A stretch of DNA of 64,000 nucleotides, taken from contig JABTUJ010000023.1 in the NCBI GenBank assembly GCA_015075445.1, positions 62,001-126,000 on the forward strand, read 5' to 3'. Numbering within the stretch: the first letter of the stretch is position 1; each line of letters begins with the position of its first letter. The position numbers were made by a program, and so were the translations under genes. This DNA is from Verrucomicrobiales bacterium. GTDB taxonomy: Bacteria > Verrucomicrobiota > Verrucomicrobiia > Limisphaerales > J093. The notes beneath the pieces were generated by a model. That model was not told the DNA's origin. It did not search any database and worked only from the letters and a program-made list of their open reading frames with translations. Of this stretch, positions 45,170 to 54,264 are shown in pieces.

Positions 45170-45778
45170 GTGGGCGTCTCGCCGCGTCAGTTCGAGGAAA
45201 TGCAGCAGCGACTCCGCGGGCCGCGTCGGGCGCCGGCGGCGGTGCTGGAACCGACCGTGACCGGGCGGCCATCAGCGGCGGCGGTGTTGCTGGGGGTGGA
45301 TCCATCGCTGCGCGGTACGGGCTACGGCGTGATTCAGACCAACCGCGGCGGACCACGGTGGCTGGCTCACGGTGTGGTGCGGTGTCCCGCGGGCTGGGAC
45401 CGGTCGCGGTGCCTGCTCGAGATCGCCACGGTCCTGCGGGCGGTGGTGCAGGCGCAACGGCCGACGGTCTGTGTGATTGAAAGCCTGTTCTATGCCCAGA
45501 ACTACCAGACGGCGCTGATCATGGGCGAGGCGCGCGGGGCATGTTTGGTGGCGGTGGCCGAGGCGGGGCTCACGGTCTACGAGTTGGCGCCGCGCCGGGT
45601 GAAGCAGGCGATCGTCGGCTACGGGGCCGCGCAGAAGGAAGCCGTGGCGCGGATGGTGCAACGGCGGTTGGGTCTGGCCGAGCCGCCACCAGGGGACGCG
45701 GCCGACGCGCTGGCGCTGGCGCTGGCCTACGCCCAGGAACAGGGGCGGTACGTGCTGTCGGTGCCCAAACGAATCTGA
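45170..45778 (+). CDS. ruvC: Holliday junction resolvase RuvC
   Basis: 202 residues from GTG 45170. The catalytic acidic residues are D44 in LGVDPSLRGTGYGVI, E104 in CVIESLFYAQN, and D176/D179 in PPPGDAADALALALAYA, the usual RuvC spacing. It cuts four-way junctions bound by RuvAB. About 40 residues precede the usual N-terminus (RQFEEMQQRLRGPRRAPAAV). An ATG at 45200 would shorten this by ten. The extension seems real because it is helical and open, but the start is not certain. ruvA follows after 2 bp. Confidence 0.93.
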   Translation: MGVSPRQFEEMQQRLRGPRRAPAAVLEPTVTGRPSAAAVLLGVDPSLRGTGYGVIQTNRGGPRWLAHGVVRCPAGWDRSRCLLEIATVLRAVVQAQRPTVCVIESLFYAQNYQTALIMGEARGACLVAVAEAGLTVYELAPRRVKQAIVGYGAAQKEAVARMVQRRLGLAEPPPGDAADALALALAYAQEQGRYVLSVPKRI

Positions 45779-45780
45779 GC

Positions 45781-46380
45781 ATGATCGCCTTTCTCGAAGG
45801 ACAGTTGGTCGAGGCCTTGCCGACCCAGGTGGTGGTGGAGGTCCAGGGGGTGGGTTATGAGGTGTTCATTCCGCTGTCCTCGTTCGACAAGCTGCCGGCG
45901 CCCGGCCAGCGGGTGCGGGTGCTCACCCACTTGGCGGTGCGCGAAGACGCCCATGTGCTTTACGGGTTCGCGACGGCCGCCGAGCGGAACCTATTCCGCC
46001 TGCTGATCAACACCGTCAACGGCGTCGGGCCGAAGCTGGCACTCAACATCCTGAGTGGGATGACTCCGACCGCTTTCCGCGGGGCCGTCGCGGCCGGGGA
46101 TGTGAAGGCTCTCTCGCGGATCTCGGGGGTGGGCAAGAAGATGGCTGAGCGCCTGGTGGTCGAGCTCAAGGACAAGGTGGGAGCCGCCGGGGCGTGGGAG
46201 GCGAGCAGTGAACAACGCGCCGTGTCGGAGGCGGACCAGCGGATCCACGACGCAGTGCTGGCGCTGGTCGCGCTGGACTTCAAACCGGCCGAGGCACACG
46301 ACGCGGTGCGGGCGGCCCAGGCGATGCTCGGGGAAACCGCCACCGTCGAGGCCCTGGTCCGGGCCGCGCTCAAACGCTGA
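45781..46380 (+). CDS. ruvA: Holliday junction branch migration protein RuvA
   Basis: 199 residues from ATG 45781. Domain I is the OB fold (MIAFLEGQLVEALPTQVVVE VQGVGYEVFIPL). Domain II has two helix-hairpin-helix motifs (INTVNGVGPKLALNILSGM, ISGVGKKMAERLVVELKDK). Domain III is the C-terminal RuvB-binding bundle (DAVLALVALDFKPAEAHDAV) after a flexible linker. It tetramerises on Holliday junctions and recruits RuvB. Two bases downstream of ruvC, so clearly one operon; ruvB is not present in the window. Confidence 0.96.
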   Translation: MIAFLEGQLVEALPTQVVVEVQGVGYEVFIPLSSFDKLPAPGQRVRVLTHLAVREDAHVLYGFATAAERNLFRLLINTVNGVGPKLALNILSGMTPTAFRGAVAAGDVKALSRISGVGKKMAERLVVELKDKVGAAGAWEASSEQRAVSEADQRIHDAVLALVALDFKPAEAHDAVRAAQAMLGETATVEALVRAALKR

Positions 46381-46384
46381 TCCC

Positions 46385-47118
46385 ATGGCCGATGAAACTC
46401 CCCAAGTCCGGGAACGGCCGCGCCGGCGCTCCGGTCGCGTCGTGCCGAACCACGTAACCCTGGGCGGCCGCGTCATTGCGCGCGTGGTCTGGACGCTCGT
46501 GCGGGGAGTGGACGCCACGTTGCGTTATCGGCTGGACGACCCCACGAACGCGCTGGCCACCGTCCGGCAGGGTCCGGCGATCTTCACCATCTGGCACAAC
46601 CGCCTGGCCCTCTGCCTCCGGGTCTATGAACGGTACATCCGCCGCCCGCAACCCACCCGGCGCATGGCGGCGTTGGTCAGCGCCAGTCGGGATGGCGCCC
46701 GGTTGGCGCGAGTCCTCGAGCTGGCCGGGGTGCAGCCCGTGCGGGGCTCGACGAGCCGACGGGGTGCGCAAGGGTTGCTCGAGCTGGTTTCTTGGGGCGA
46801 ACGCGGCCTCGACCTGGCGCTAACGCCCGATGGGCCGCGCGGGCCGCGCTACGTCGCGCAGAGCGCGTGATCGATGGGCCGCGGTGGCTGGCTTTCCGAT
46901 TGTGCTGGTATTACGACCTCTCGCGGTGTTGGACCGCGCCCAGTTGGGATGGGTTTCTGGTGCCGCTGCCGTTGACGCGCTGCGTGGTCAGGTTTGGCGA
47001 GCCGTTGCGGGTACCTCGCGGGGTCGCGGACGCCGAACGCGAAGACGCCCGCCGCGAGCTCGAGCGACGGCTGCTGGCGCTGACGGACCAGCCGCAAGGA
47101 CCCACCCGCCACGGATGA
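46385..47118 (+). pseudogene. Lysophospholipid acyltransferase-like protein (DUF374), frameshifted
   Basis: The first part from ATG 46385 reads ARVVWTLVRGVDATLRYRLD, then IFTIWHNRLALCLRVYERYI, ALVSASRDGARLARVLELAG and LALTPDGPRGPRYVAQSA, typical DUF374. It then hits a stop at 46870. The family continuation is present but scattered over frames: a VID, then VAGFPIVLVL, then YYDLSRCWTAPSWDGFLVPL and FGEPLRVPRGVADAERED to the stop at 47118. At least three single-base shifts between about 46859 and 46912 are required. Known members acylate lipid A precursors or lysophospholipids in the inner membrane. Either a recent pseudogene or a local consensus error; 3 bp after ruvA. Confidence 0.85.
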
Positions 47119-47162
47119 GCCGCGTGCCGCAGGGTTCGCCGACCGGCAACCACCGGTCGCCA

Positions 47163-48458
47163 TCAAGCCGCCGTGACGACCACGTAGTTCTTCTTGCCCT
47201 TGCGCAGGAGCAGGTGTTTGCCGAAGAGGAGGTCGCCCGGCGTGACCGCCCGTTGGGGGCTGGTCTCGCGGCGGTTGTTCACGTAGATGCCCCCGGCTTC
47301 GAGGTCTTTGCGGGCCTGTCCCTTGCTGGGACACAGGCCGCTGTGGACCAGCAGTTCCACCAGCGGAAGTCCAGTGCCACCGGCTGCCGGGGCGGTGAGC
47401 CGGGAGCGTTCGAGGGTGGCGGTGGGCACCTCCCCGACGATCTCGTTGAAAGTGCTTTCGCTCACGCCGTCGAGTTCACCGCCGAACAGGATCGCGCTGG
47501 CACGCTTCGCTTCCTGGGTGGCGTCCGGACCGTGGATGAGGTCGGTGACGGCCTGGGCGAGGGCGCGATGCGGGGCCCGGGCACCGGGATCGGACTGATG
47601 TTGGTGTTCGAGGGCGGCGAGGGCGGCCTGGTCCAGAAAGGTGAAGAACCGGAGATATCGGATGACGTCGCGATCGTCCGTGTTGATCCAGAACTGGTAG
47701 AAGCGGTACACGCTGGTCCGGCGGGGGTCGAGCCAGACCGCGCCGGACTCGGTCTTGCCGAACTTGGTGCCGTCGGCCTTGGTGATCAGGGGGAAGACGA
47801 GGCCATGGGCGTGGCGGCCAAGCTTCTTGCGGATGAAATCGATGCCGAGGGTGATGTTGCCCCACTGATCGGTGCCGCCGATCTGGAGCTCGCAGTTGAA
47901 GGTCTCGCAGAGGTGGGCGAAGTCGAAGGCCTGCAGGAGCATGTAGCTGAACTCGGTGTAGCTGATGCCGTGTTCGCGGTCCTGCATGCGGGCGCGGACG
48001 CTCTCCTTGGCCACCATTTGGTTGACCGTGAAATGCTTGCCGATGTCGCGGAGGAAATCGATGTAGCTGACGCCCGCGGTCCAGTCGGCGTTGTCCACGA
48101 GCCGGGCGGGATTGGTGGTCGTGTCGAAGTCGAGCACGCGCGCGAGCTGGGTGCGGACGGCGGCGACGTTGGCGGCGATCTGGCCGGCGCTGAGCAGGGC
48201 ACGTTCCTGGGTCTTGCCGCTGGGATCGCCAATCGAGCCGGTGGCACCGCCCGCGACGGCGATGGGACAGTGGCCGAAGTCCTGGAAGCGACGCAGGGCG
48301 AGCAGGGGGACGAGATGGCCCACGTGAAGGGAGTCGGCCGTCGGGTCGAAGCCGCAGTAGAGCGTGGTCGGGCCCGCCGCGAGGCGGGCCGCGAGGACGG
48401 ATTCGTCGGTGCTGTCGGCAAACAGGCCGCGCCACTTGAGTTCATCCAGGATGCTCAT
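47163..48458 (-). CDS. tyrS: Tyrosine--tRNA ligase
   Basis: 431 residues from ATG 48458. The class-I signature HVGH is at residues 45-48 (TADSLHVGHLVPLLALRRF), the second signature KFGKT replaces KMSKS in ADGTKFGKTESGAVWL, and the tyrosine pocket is in TLYCGFDPTAD and QIGGTDQWGNITLG. A C-terminal S4-like RNA-binding domain (GLCPSKGQARKDLEAGGIYV NN) completes it. It charges tRNA-Tyr. It is convergent with the acyltransferase gene and lies 46 bp downstream of the ClC channel gene. Confidence 0.97.
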   Translation of the reverse strand: MSILDELKWRGLFADSTDESVLAARLAAGPTTLYCGFDPTADSLHVGHLVPLLALRRFQDFGHCPIAVAGGATGSIGDPSGKTQERALLSAGQIAANVAAVRTQLARVLDFDTTTNPARLVDNADWTAGVSYIDFLRDIGKHFTVNQMVAKESVRARMQDREHGISYTEFSYMLLQAFDFAHLCETFNCELQIGGTDQWGNITLGIDFIRKKLGRHAHGLVFPLITKADGTKFGKTESGAVWLDPRRTSVYRFYQFWINTDDRDVIRYLRFFTFLDQAALAALEHQHQSDPGARAPHRALAQAVTDLIHGPDATQEAKRASAILFGGELDGVSESTFNEIVGEVPTATLERSRLTAPAAGGTGLPLVELLVHSGLCPSKGQARKDLEAGGIYVNNRRETSPQRAVTPGDLLFGKHLLLRKGKKNYVVVTAA

Positions 48459-48504
48459 CGGGCCGCTGTTATCGCGGGCGTCGCCGGTGGGAACAAGGGG
48501 AAAG

Positions 48505-50328
48505 TCAATTCTTGGCCGTGCCCTTGGGGGCCAGGGCCTCGGAAAGGGCGCTCAGGGCCTCGGCACGGGCGAGCGAACCGACGAGCCGCCGTTCGGCGAG
48601 GGTGTTGACCACCGGGATGTGGCGCAGCTCGGTGGCGAGGAGGACCGGGAGGGCTTCGTGGAGGAGCTGGTTGGGCGTGACGCAGGCGGGCGGAGGGCGC
48701 ATGACGTCGTAGGCGATGACCGCCTGCAGCTCCTGACCGGCGTTGAGATAGCCCTTGAGATCCTGCAGCGCGACCAGACCGGTGAGGCGCCCGCGATCAT
48801 CCACCACGGGCAGGAAGTTGTTCGGGCTGGTGAGGAAGCGTTGGCCAAGTTCCTTGAACGTGGCGGTCTCGTTCACCGGCGGAACCGGCTCGCGCATGAA
48901 GTCGCCGATCTTCCCCTGCGTGGCGGCGCCGAGCTGGTCGGGTTCGGCCTCGCCCAACAGCCCCCGCCGCTGGAGCGGCTCGGTGTAGACCGAGTTCGCA
49001 TGGAGCTGGCGGCTGACGAGCGTGCCCACGGCGCAGGCCAGCATCAGCGCGGGCATGAGGGAGTAGTTCAGCGAGATCTCGAACACCATGATCAACGCCA
49101 GCAGCGGCGAATGCGTCGTGGCCGCCAGCACACTCCCCATGCCCGCCAGGGCGAAGGCCCCCACCGGCAGCGAATCGGCCAGCCCCAACACATGCAGGAT
49201 CTGGCCGAACAGGCTCCCCAAGGCCGCGCCCAGGAAAAGCGTCGGCGTGAAGACGCCCCCCACGGTGCCGGCACCAACGGTCAGCACGGTGGTCCCCACC
49301 TTGGCCAGCAGCAGGAGGCTCAGCCAGGCAATGCCGTACTGCGGGGCGTTCTGAAGAATGCGCGAGGTGACGCTGTAGCCATTGCCCCAAACCTCTGGGA
49401 TCACCACCGCCAGCCCCCCCACCGCCAAGCCGGCCATCGTCAACCGCACCTGGATGGGTTGGCCCAATCGCTGAAAGATCCGCTCCGCCGCCTGGAGCAG
49501 CCTGAGGAAGCTGGCCGCCAGGACGCCGGCAAGAGCGCCCAGCACCACAAACCAGGGCAGTTGCAGAATCCGCGTGAACTCGAACTCCGGCACGCTGTAC
49601 CAGGGCTCAATCCCGAAGAAGGTCCGCGAAACCACCGCCGCCGTGACCGAGGCGAACATCAGCGGCGCAAACAGGTTCATCGAGAAGTTCCCCAGGACAA
49701 TCTGCGCCGCGAACACCGAGCCCGCGATGGGCGCGTTGTAAGCCGCCGCCATGCCCGCCGCAGCACCACACGCCACCAGAAGACGCAGCCGGTACGGTGG
49801 CCATAACGCGGTCTGCCCAAGCTTCGAGGCCAGGGTGGCAGACATCTGCGTGATCGGCCCCTCCCGCCCAATCGAGGCACCGCTCGCCACACTTAAGAGC
49901 GACGACGCCGCTTTGATCAGGTTCGGCCGGAACGGAAGCCTCCCATCGCCCGCCACCACGACCTCGAGCAGGTTCGTGGCTCCCCCGCGGCCCTGGAGGT
50001 AGCGCTGGCCCCAGCGGAGTATCAGACCCGCCAGCAGCGCGCCCAGCGTCGGCACCACCAATCGCATCGCCGGCGTCAGCTCCACGGCGATCTCGACCGG
50101 ATCCCCCGTCAACCCCATCGCGAGCAACCGCAACGCACGGGTGGCGTAGTGGAAGAACGCGTTGGTCAGCCCTCCCACGATGCCCACCAGCCCCGCCAGC
50201 ATCAGGTGGAACGTCTCCTCCCGCGGGAGCCACCGCCCCCGCCAGGCCAGCAGGCGTTCCCACCGCTCGGACAAGTAGCCTCGCAGCCAAGCCCCCGCCC
50301 GTTTCCACTGCCCGGACAACGGACTCAC
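48505..50328 (-). CDS. ClC-type chloride channel/antiporter with CBS domains
   Basis: 607 residues from GTG 50328. The frame stays open further upstream, but that would overlap ispE, so the GTG after the ispE stop is chosen. ClC signatures: ASGASIGREGPITQMSATLA with the gating Glu, AAYNAPIAGSVFAAQIVLGN, and TVGGVFTPTLFLGAALGSLF. The C-terminus carries two CBS domains (FMREPVPPVNETATFKELGQ; YDVMRPPPACVTPNQLLHEA) that bind adenine nucleotides. It moves chloride across the inner membrane, as channel or proton antiporter. ispE lies 56 bp upstream, tyrS 46 bp downstream. Confidence 0.92.
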   Translation of the reverse strand: MSPLSGQWKRAGAWLRGYLSERWERLLAWRGRWLPREETFHLMLAGLVGIVGGLTNAFFHYATRALRLLAMGLTGDPVEIAVELTPAMRLVVPTLGALLAGLILRWGQRYLQGRGGATNLLEVVVAGDGRLPFRPNLIKAASSLLSVASGASIGREGPITQMSATLASKLGQTALWPPYRLRLLVACGAAAGMAAAYNAPIAGSVFAAQIVLGNFSMNLFAPLMFASVTAAVVSRTFFGIEPWYSVPEFEFTRILQLPWFVVLGALAGVLAASFLRLLQAAERIFQRLGQPIQVRLTMAGLAVGGLAVVIPEVWGNGYSVTSRILQNAPQYGIAWLSLLLLAKVGTTVLTVGAGTVGGVFTPTLFLGAALGSLFGQILHVLGLADSLPVGAFALAGMGSVLAATTHSPLLALIMVFEISLNYSLMPALMLACAVGTLVSRQLHANSVYTEPLQRRGLLGEAEPDQLGAATQGKIGDFMREPVPPVNETATFKELGQRFLTSPNNFLPVVDDRGRLTGLVALQDLKGYLNAGQELQAVIAYDVMRPPPACVTPNQLLHEALPVLLATELRHIPVVNTLAERRLVGSLARAEALSALSEALAPKGTAKN

Positions 50329-50384
50329 ACGACCCAGCCTAAGCCCGCCCGCCCCGCCTTGACCAGTGGCAACCGCAGCGCATG

Positions 50385-51266
50385 TCAACCCTCCCCCAGC
50401 GGCACGGTCGCCAGCCACCCGCGCGCCCCAAAGCGATCGACGAAACGGTCCCGCAACCGCGCCGCCGCCTCCGCCCCCGCCACCCAGGCGAACGTCGTCG
50501 AGCCGCTGCCGGACATCAACGTGGCCAGGGCTCCCTCCGCACGACAGAACTCCTGGTACAAGCCCAGAACCGGGTACTTCTGCAGCGCCGGTGCCTCGAG
50601 GGCGTTGTAGAGGCTGCCCGCCGCCGCTGGCAGATCCCCCGCACGCAATAGCGCGACCAGTTCGGCCGCCCGCCCCGGCCGACCCCGGAGCGCAGCCGGG
50701 AAACGCGCCAGTTGCCCGTAAGCCCAAGCCGTCGGGATGCCAAACCCGGGGTGCACCAGGAACAGCCAGAGGCCCCGGAGAGCGGCGAACGGCTCGAGCG
50801 GCGTCACTTGCTCACCGCGACCGGTCGCCAGCGCCGGCCGGGCCTCGAGGAAGAACGGCACGTCGGAACCCAGCCGCGCGCCAAGCGCGCCAAGCGCACC
50901 TGAAGCCAGCGGCTCGCCAAACAGACGGTTCAAGCCAAGCAACGTGGTCGCGGCATTCCCGCTGCCCCCGCCCAACCCGGCCGCCAGCGGAATCCGCTTC
51001 GTAAGCTGGATCCGAACCCCTCCAGAGACGGGTGCCGCAGCGAAGAAGGCCCGGGCGGCGCGGACAACCAGATTGCTCTCATCGGTTGGCAGCCGTGGAT
51101 CGTCGCAGGCAAACTCGATCCCCCCGGAGGCTTCCTCGAGCACGATGCGGTCACACACGTTGACCGGGTACATCACGGTCTCGAGCTCGTGGAAGCCATC
51201 CGGGCGCCGGCCGAGGATGTTCAGGACAAGGTTGATCTTGCACGGCGAAGCCAACTCGAGGTGCAT
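50385..51266 (-). CDS. ispE: 4-diphosphocytidyl-2-C-methyl-D-erythritol kinase
   Basis: 293 residues from ATG 51266, chosen over an in-frame start at 51290 because MHLELASPCKINLVLNILGR is the normal N-terminus. GHMP-kinase motifs: ASPCKINLVLNI, the ATP-binding loop RIPLAAGLGGGSGNAATTLL, and LATLMSGSGSTTFAWV. RRPDGFHELETVM contains the conserved G-x-H-E-L. It phosphorylates CDP-ME in the MEP isoprenoid pathway. With ispH at 35920, two steps of one pathway lie in this window but not in one operon. Confidence 0.96.
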   Translation of the reverse strand: MHLELASPCKINLVLNILGRRPDGFHELETVMYPVNVCDRIVLEEASGGIEFACDDPRLPTDESNLVVRAARAFFAAAPVSGGVRIQLTKRIPLAAGLGGGSGNAATTLLGLNRLFGEPLASGALGALGARLGSDVPFFLEARPALATGRGEQVTPLEPFAALRGLWLFLVHPGFGIPTAWAYGQLARFPAALRGRPGRAAELVALLRAGDLPAAAGSLYNALEAPALQKYPVLGLYQEFCRAEGALATLMSGSGSTTFAWVAGAEAAARLRDRFVDRFGARGWLATVPLGEG

Positions 51267-51319
51267 AAACAAAAACGGCGCCAGACGCAAAGCGCCGGCG
51301 CCAAAAGCGACCGTGCAAA

Positions 51320-51778
51320 CTAGTAATCGAAGATCCGGAAGCGGCTGCCCGGCACCAGCGGAGCCACGTCGCCACCCGAGAACCCGAGGTTGCTGTCCGT
51401 CTCGAAGACGCCATCGGCCACCAACCCCGGCTTGTAGCTATCCGGGAAGGCGGGCCCGACAGTCGCGTCAGGTATCAGCGGGTTGCCGGGTTTGAGCCAG
51501 GGCTCATAGCTTGGGATCGGGAACGTCAGCACCTCGCCCACGCCTACGAGTGTCCTTAGCACGCTGCGGTTGATGCCATTAATCACGCCCGATGAATAGG
51601 CCGCCTGCGGGCCGCTCCACAGCGCTTCCTGCTCGACCGACCGGCGCAATTCTCCCAGGCGGGCAAACTCGGTGGCGTTGGTGACCCCGCGGCCAAGCTT
51701 CTTCGAGGGACCTTTGCAGCCCACGACCAGGGACGCCCCCACGGCCAGAATCAGGGCGGAGAAGAGGGTGCTTCGCAT
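51320..51778 (-). CDS. Exosortase-associated lipoprotein, TIGR04073-like
   Basis: 152 residues from ATG 51778; the frame extends three codons to a TTG. A lipoprotein signal peptide (MRSTLFSALILAVGASLVVGC) is followed by KKLGRGVTNATEFARLGELR, a block VINGINRSVLRTLVGVGEVL and TFPIPSYEPWLKPGNPLIP. As I recall the family, this start (K-LGRG-x-N) and the TFPxPxYEP block define the TIGR04073 exosortase-system-associated proteins. It would be membrane-anchored in the periplasm. Its presence agrees with the VPEP protein at 30618. It lies 53 bp upstream of ispE. Confidence 0.72.
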   Translation of the reverse strand: MRSTLFSALILAVGASLVVGCKGPSKKLGRGVTNATEFARLGELRRSVEQEALWSGPQAAYSSGVINGINRSVLRTLVGVGEVLTFPIPSYEPWLKPGNPLIPDATVGPAFPDSYKPGLVADGVFETDSNLGFSGGDVAPLVPGSRFRIFDY

Positions 51779-51869
51779 AAACAACAATTTCTGCGGCGAC
51801 GTTACCGCCCGCGCCCCCGATGTAAAGCGTGTTTTCGACCGCTCTATTCTAGTTCGCTTTCAAGTTGAG

Positions 51870-52925
51870 ACTAACAACCAAGGCTGCCGCATATTGCGCA
51901 ATCTGATCGGTGCCGCAGCCAAGGCACCCAACCTCGCCCTGAGTCGTCTGGCATCACCAGTTCCATCCGGTCCAGGACCATCTGGAACGCCTTTCCCGGA
52001 CCCGTCCCAAACGCGTTCCCTGGAAGGAGCTCCGGGAGTAGGCTGGCCGGCAAGCTGATGAGCCGGATGTCTCCGGCACCACCAGTCCTTGCTCTGTGCG
52101 AACCGGTCTGTCGGATCACCACACGATGAATTCGTCCGCATGGGCCTGACTGACCCGGGAGCAGAAAGCCGTTCATCTGGTGGTGTTCATCTGGCCGCTC
52201 AGCCCAGTCCAGTTGGACCTTCCCGGGACCCACGGCGCCAGACACAGGTGAATTGTCCGTAACCGCTGCACAACTGTCGCCGCAAGCTGGAGCCCAGCAG
52301 CGCCGGATCCGCGCCATCCGGCCAAAGCGGGCCCCGTCCTGAACATCAACCCACGGGCGATCCTGGACTGCTGCCGGCGTCAGCATCGGTCGCCAGGTCT
52401 TCGGCGCGTTTTTCCACCCCTTGCCCCGGCGTGTCGGTCTTGGGGTGCGCGGTCGGACACTTTGGTGCCAGCGGTATGCTGGACCAGGCGTGATACACCA
52501 CCGAGGCCACACCTGGCGATCTGATCCGTCGGTCCAGGGCTACCCGCGGGGCGTGAGGACCACTAACCTCGCCGCGCTCGGCCGGGTTTGCCACCCGCCA
52601 GGAGGGCGGCTCTCGGCGGGCGCTCAGCAGGCATGGCGTCGGCCGCCCCAAGACATGCCGCGGCTGGACGGGTTCGCCTTGCTGGCGAAAAGCGCGTTCC
52701 GCAACCGGGCGACCGTGTTCCGCTGACGCCCAAAGCCGTGGCGGTTTGCCTCTGAGGGTGAGTTGGCCAGTTGGGCAACAGCAATGGCCTGCGCCATGCG
52801 CAACCGCTGGAGGTCCTGGTTGGGCGGTCGGCCTCTCGGCCTTGCCACCAAGTCCACATCGCTCGTCGAGGTTCTGCCATACGCCCAAGATCGCACATTT
52901 AGCCCCATCTGGAAGCGAAATGGAA
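51870..52925 (-). pseudogene. Remnant of an IS630-type transposase, many frameshifts
   Basis: Broken minus-strand pieces in several frames read ARPRGRPPNQDLQRLRMAQA, then VQDGARFGRMARIRRCWAPA (first catalytic Asp region), and DIRLISLPASLLPELLPGNA, a degraded LPPYSPELNP motif with the catalytic Glu. That order is specific to IS630/Tc1-type transposases. No frame runs through and terminal repeats cannot be defined. It lies directly beyond the 3' end of dnaN and shares that region's dense indels. Weakly resolved N-terminus. Confidence 0.6.
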
Positions 52926-54034
52926 TCAGTTGGTCCGCATCGGCATGATGACGGTGAAACGGGCCGTTGATCTTCAGCACGCCTGACTCAGCTCATCGTC
53001 AGTCTCCGAGGAACACCCTCCTCGGTGTCCAGCGCCCGCGGCCTCGACCAAAAACGATTAATGGAACGCCACCGCCAGCTCATTGCCCTTGTAGTTGATC
53101 GCCACCGTCTCATGCGCCTTCGCCGACCCTCCGGGTGTTCCGCGGTGATGACCAGGCTGTTTCGGCTGAAGGTGAGTTTCACCGAGCTGCTTCCCGTCGC
53201 TGGTCATGATCTCTGCTCCGGCGCAGCGCGTGAAGAAACCTCGCGCACTAAGCGTTCACCCGCTCCTTGCACTCGCGGGATCACCTGTTGGTAGTTCGGG
53301 TAGGTGCCCTCCACCAGCTTCGTCGTCACGAGGATCATCCCGCCCTTCTCGTCCGTCAGCTTGAAGGCCGCCTGGTTCTCGGTATACCGCAGCTCAGCGG
53401 TACCCTTGTCCTGCAGCAAGCGCAGCAATTCGTTCACCGCCTTGGTCGGCACGATGAACTCCGCACTCACCGCACTCTCGATGTCCGCCTCCTCGTCCGT
53501 CAGCGCCAACCGCCGCCCGTCCGTGGCCACCGCCGCAACCTTGTGCTCCTTCAGACTGAAGAAGATGCCATTCAACACATAGCGCGTCTCGTCACTCGAA
53601 GCCGCAAAGGCACAACGCCGCAGCATCCCGCGGAAGCGCTCTTGCGGCAGGGTGACCGGTGTCGGCTCCTCGAACGGCGCGACCGGTGGGAAATCCTCAG
53701 CCGCCAGGCCGCGGACTTTGAACAGGGAAGGCCCAGAGCGGAGGGTGCACACATTGTTGTCGTCCGCCTCGAGATCGATCTCCCCCACGGCTGCCTCGCG
53801 TACGATGCTGAAGAGGCGCTTGGCCGGAAGCGTCGTGGCGCCCTTGCGAACGACCTTGGCTTCGACCAGACAACTCACCGTCACGTCGAGGTCCGTTGCC
53901 GTCAGTCGCAGGCAGTTGTCCTCGGCTTGGAGGAGGACATTCGAGAGAATCGGCAGCGTGGTGCGGCTGCCCACGACGTTCTGGACCGCTTGGAGACCCA
54001 GCGCGAAGAGGTCCTTGGTTATCGCCAGTTTCAT
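52926..54034 (-). pseudogene. dnaN: DNA polymerase III beta clamp, 3' third frameshifted
   Basis: From ATG 54034 (MKLAITKDLFALGLQAVQNV) domains I and II are normal, with LPILSNVLLQAEDNCLRLTA, RYVLNGIFFSLKEHKVAAVA and KLVEGTYPNYQQVIPRVQGA. The frame then runs into EVSSRAAPEQRS and stops at 53204. The rest of domain III is present in other frames: HALRRAEIMTSD, VKLTFSRNSLVITAEHPEG, ETVAINYKGNELAVAF, RALDTEE, LKINGPF, and finally VIMPMRTN with TGA at 52928-52926. The span of 1109 bp is the right size for ~370 residues but is not a multiple of three. The clamp confers processivity on the replicase and is normally essential, so true loss is unlikely unless another copy exists. I suspect consensus error. 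Confidence 0.85.
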
Positions 54035-54214
54035 TATGACGGTGGTTCTTGGTCCGCGATGAAAGGACGTATTATTAAGGCCTGGGGATAAAGCAAACAA
54101 AGTGCGCTGTCAAGGATGGCCCAAGCAGTTGTGCGATGAAGCCGCTGTGAATAACCCGGGCCACAAGCGATGGGGGCGGTGAATAGATCCATGGCGCGGA
54201 CCCAAGCGGCGAGG

Positions 54215-54223
54215 TTATCCACG
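54215..54223 (+). promoter_or_regulatory. Candidate DnaA box upstream of dnaN
   Basis: TTATCCACG differs from the consensus TTATCCACA at the last base. It lies 181 bp upstream of the dnaN start in a 230-bp gene-free interval, together with gaataaccc at 54149 and ggggataaag at 54086. A single box could mean regulation by DnaA; it does not establish an origin. Confidence 0.35.
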
Positions 54224-54264
54224 CGACAACACCTAGATGAACCCAGTTACGAACAATTCGCTAG

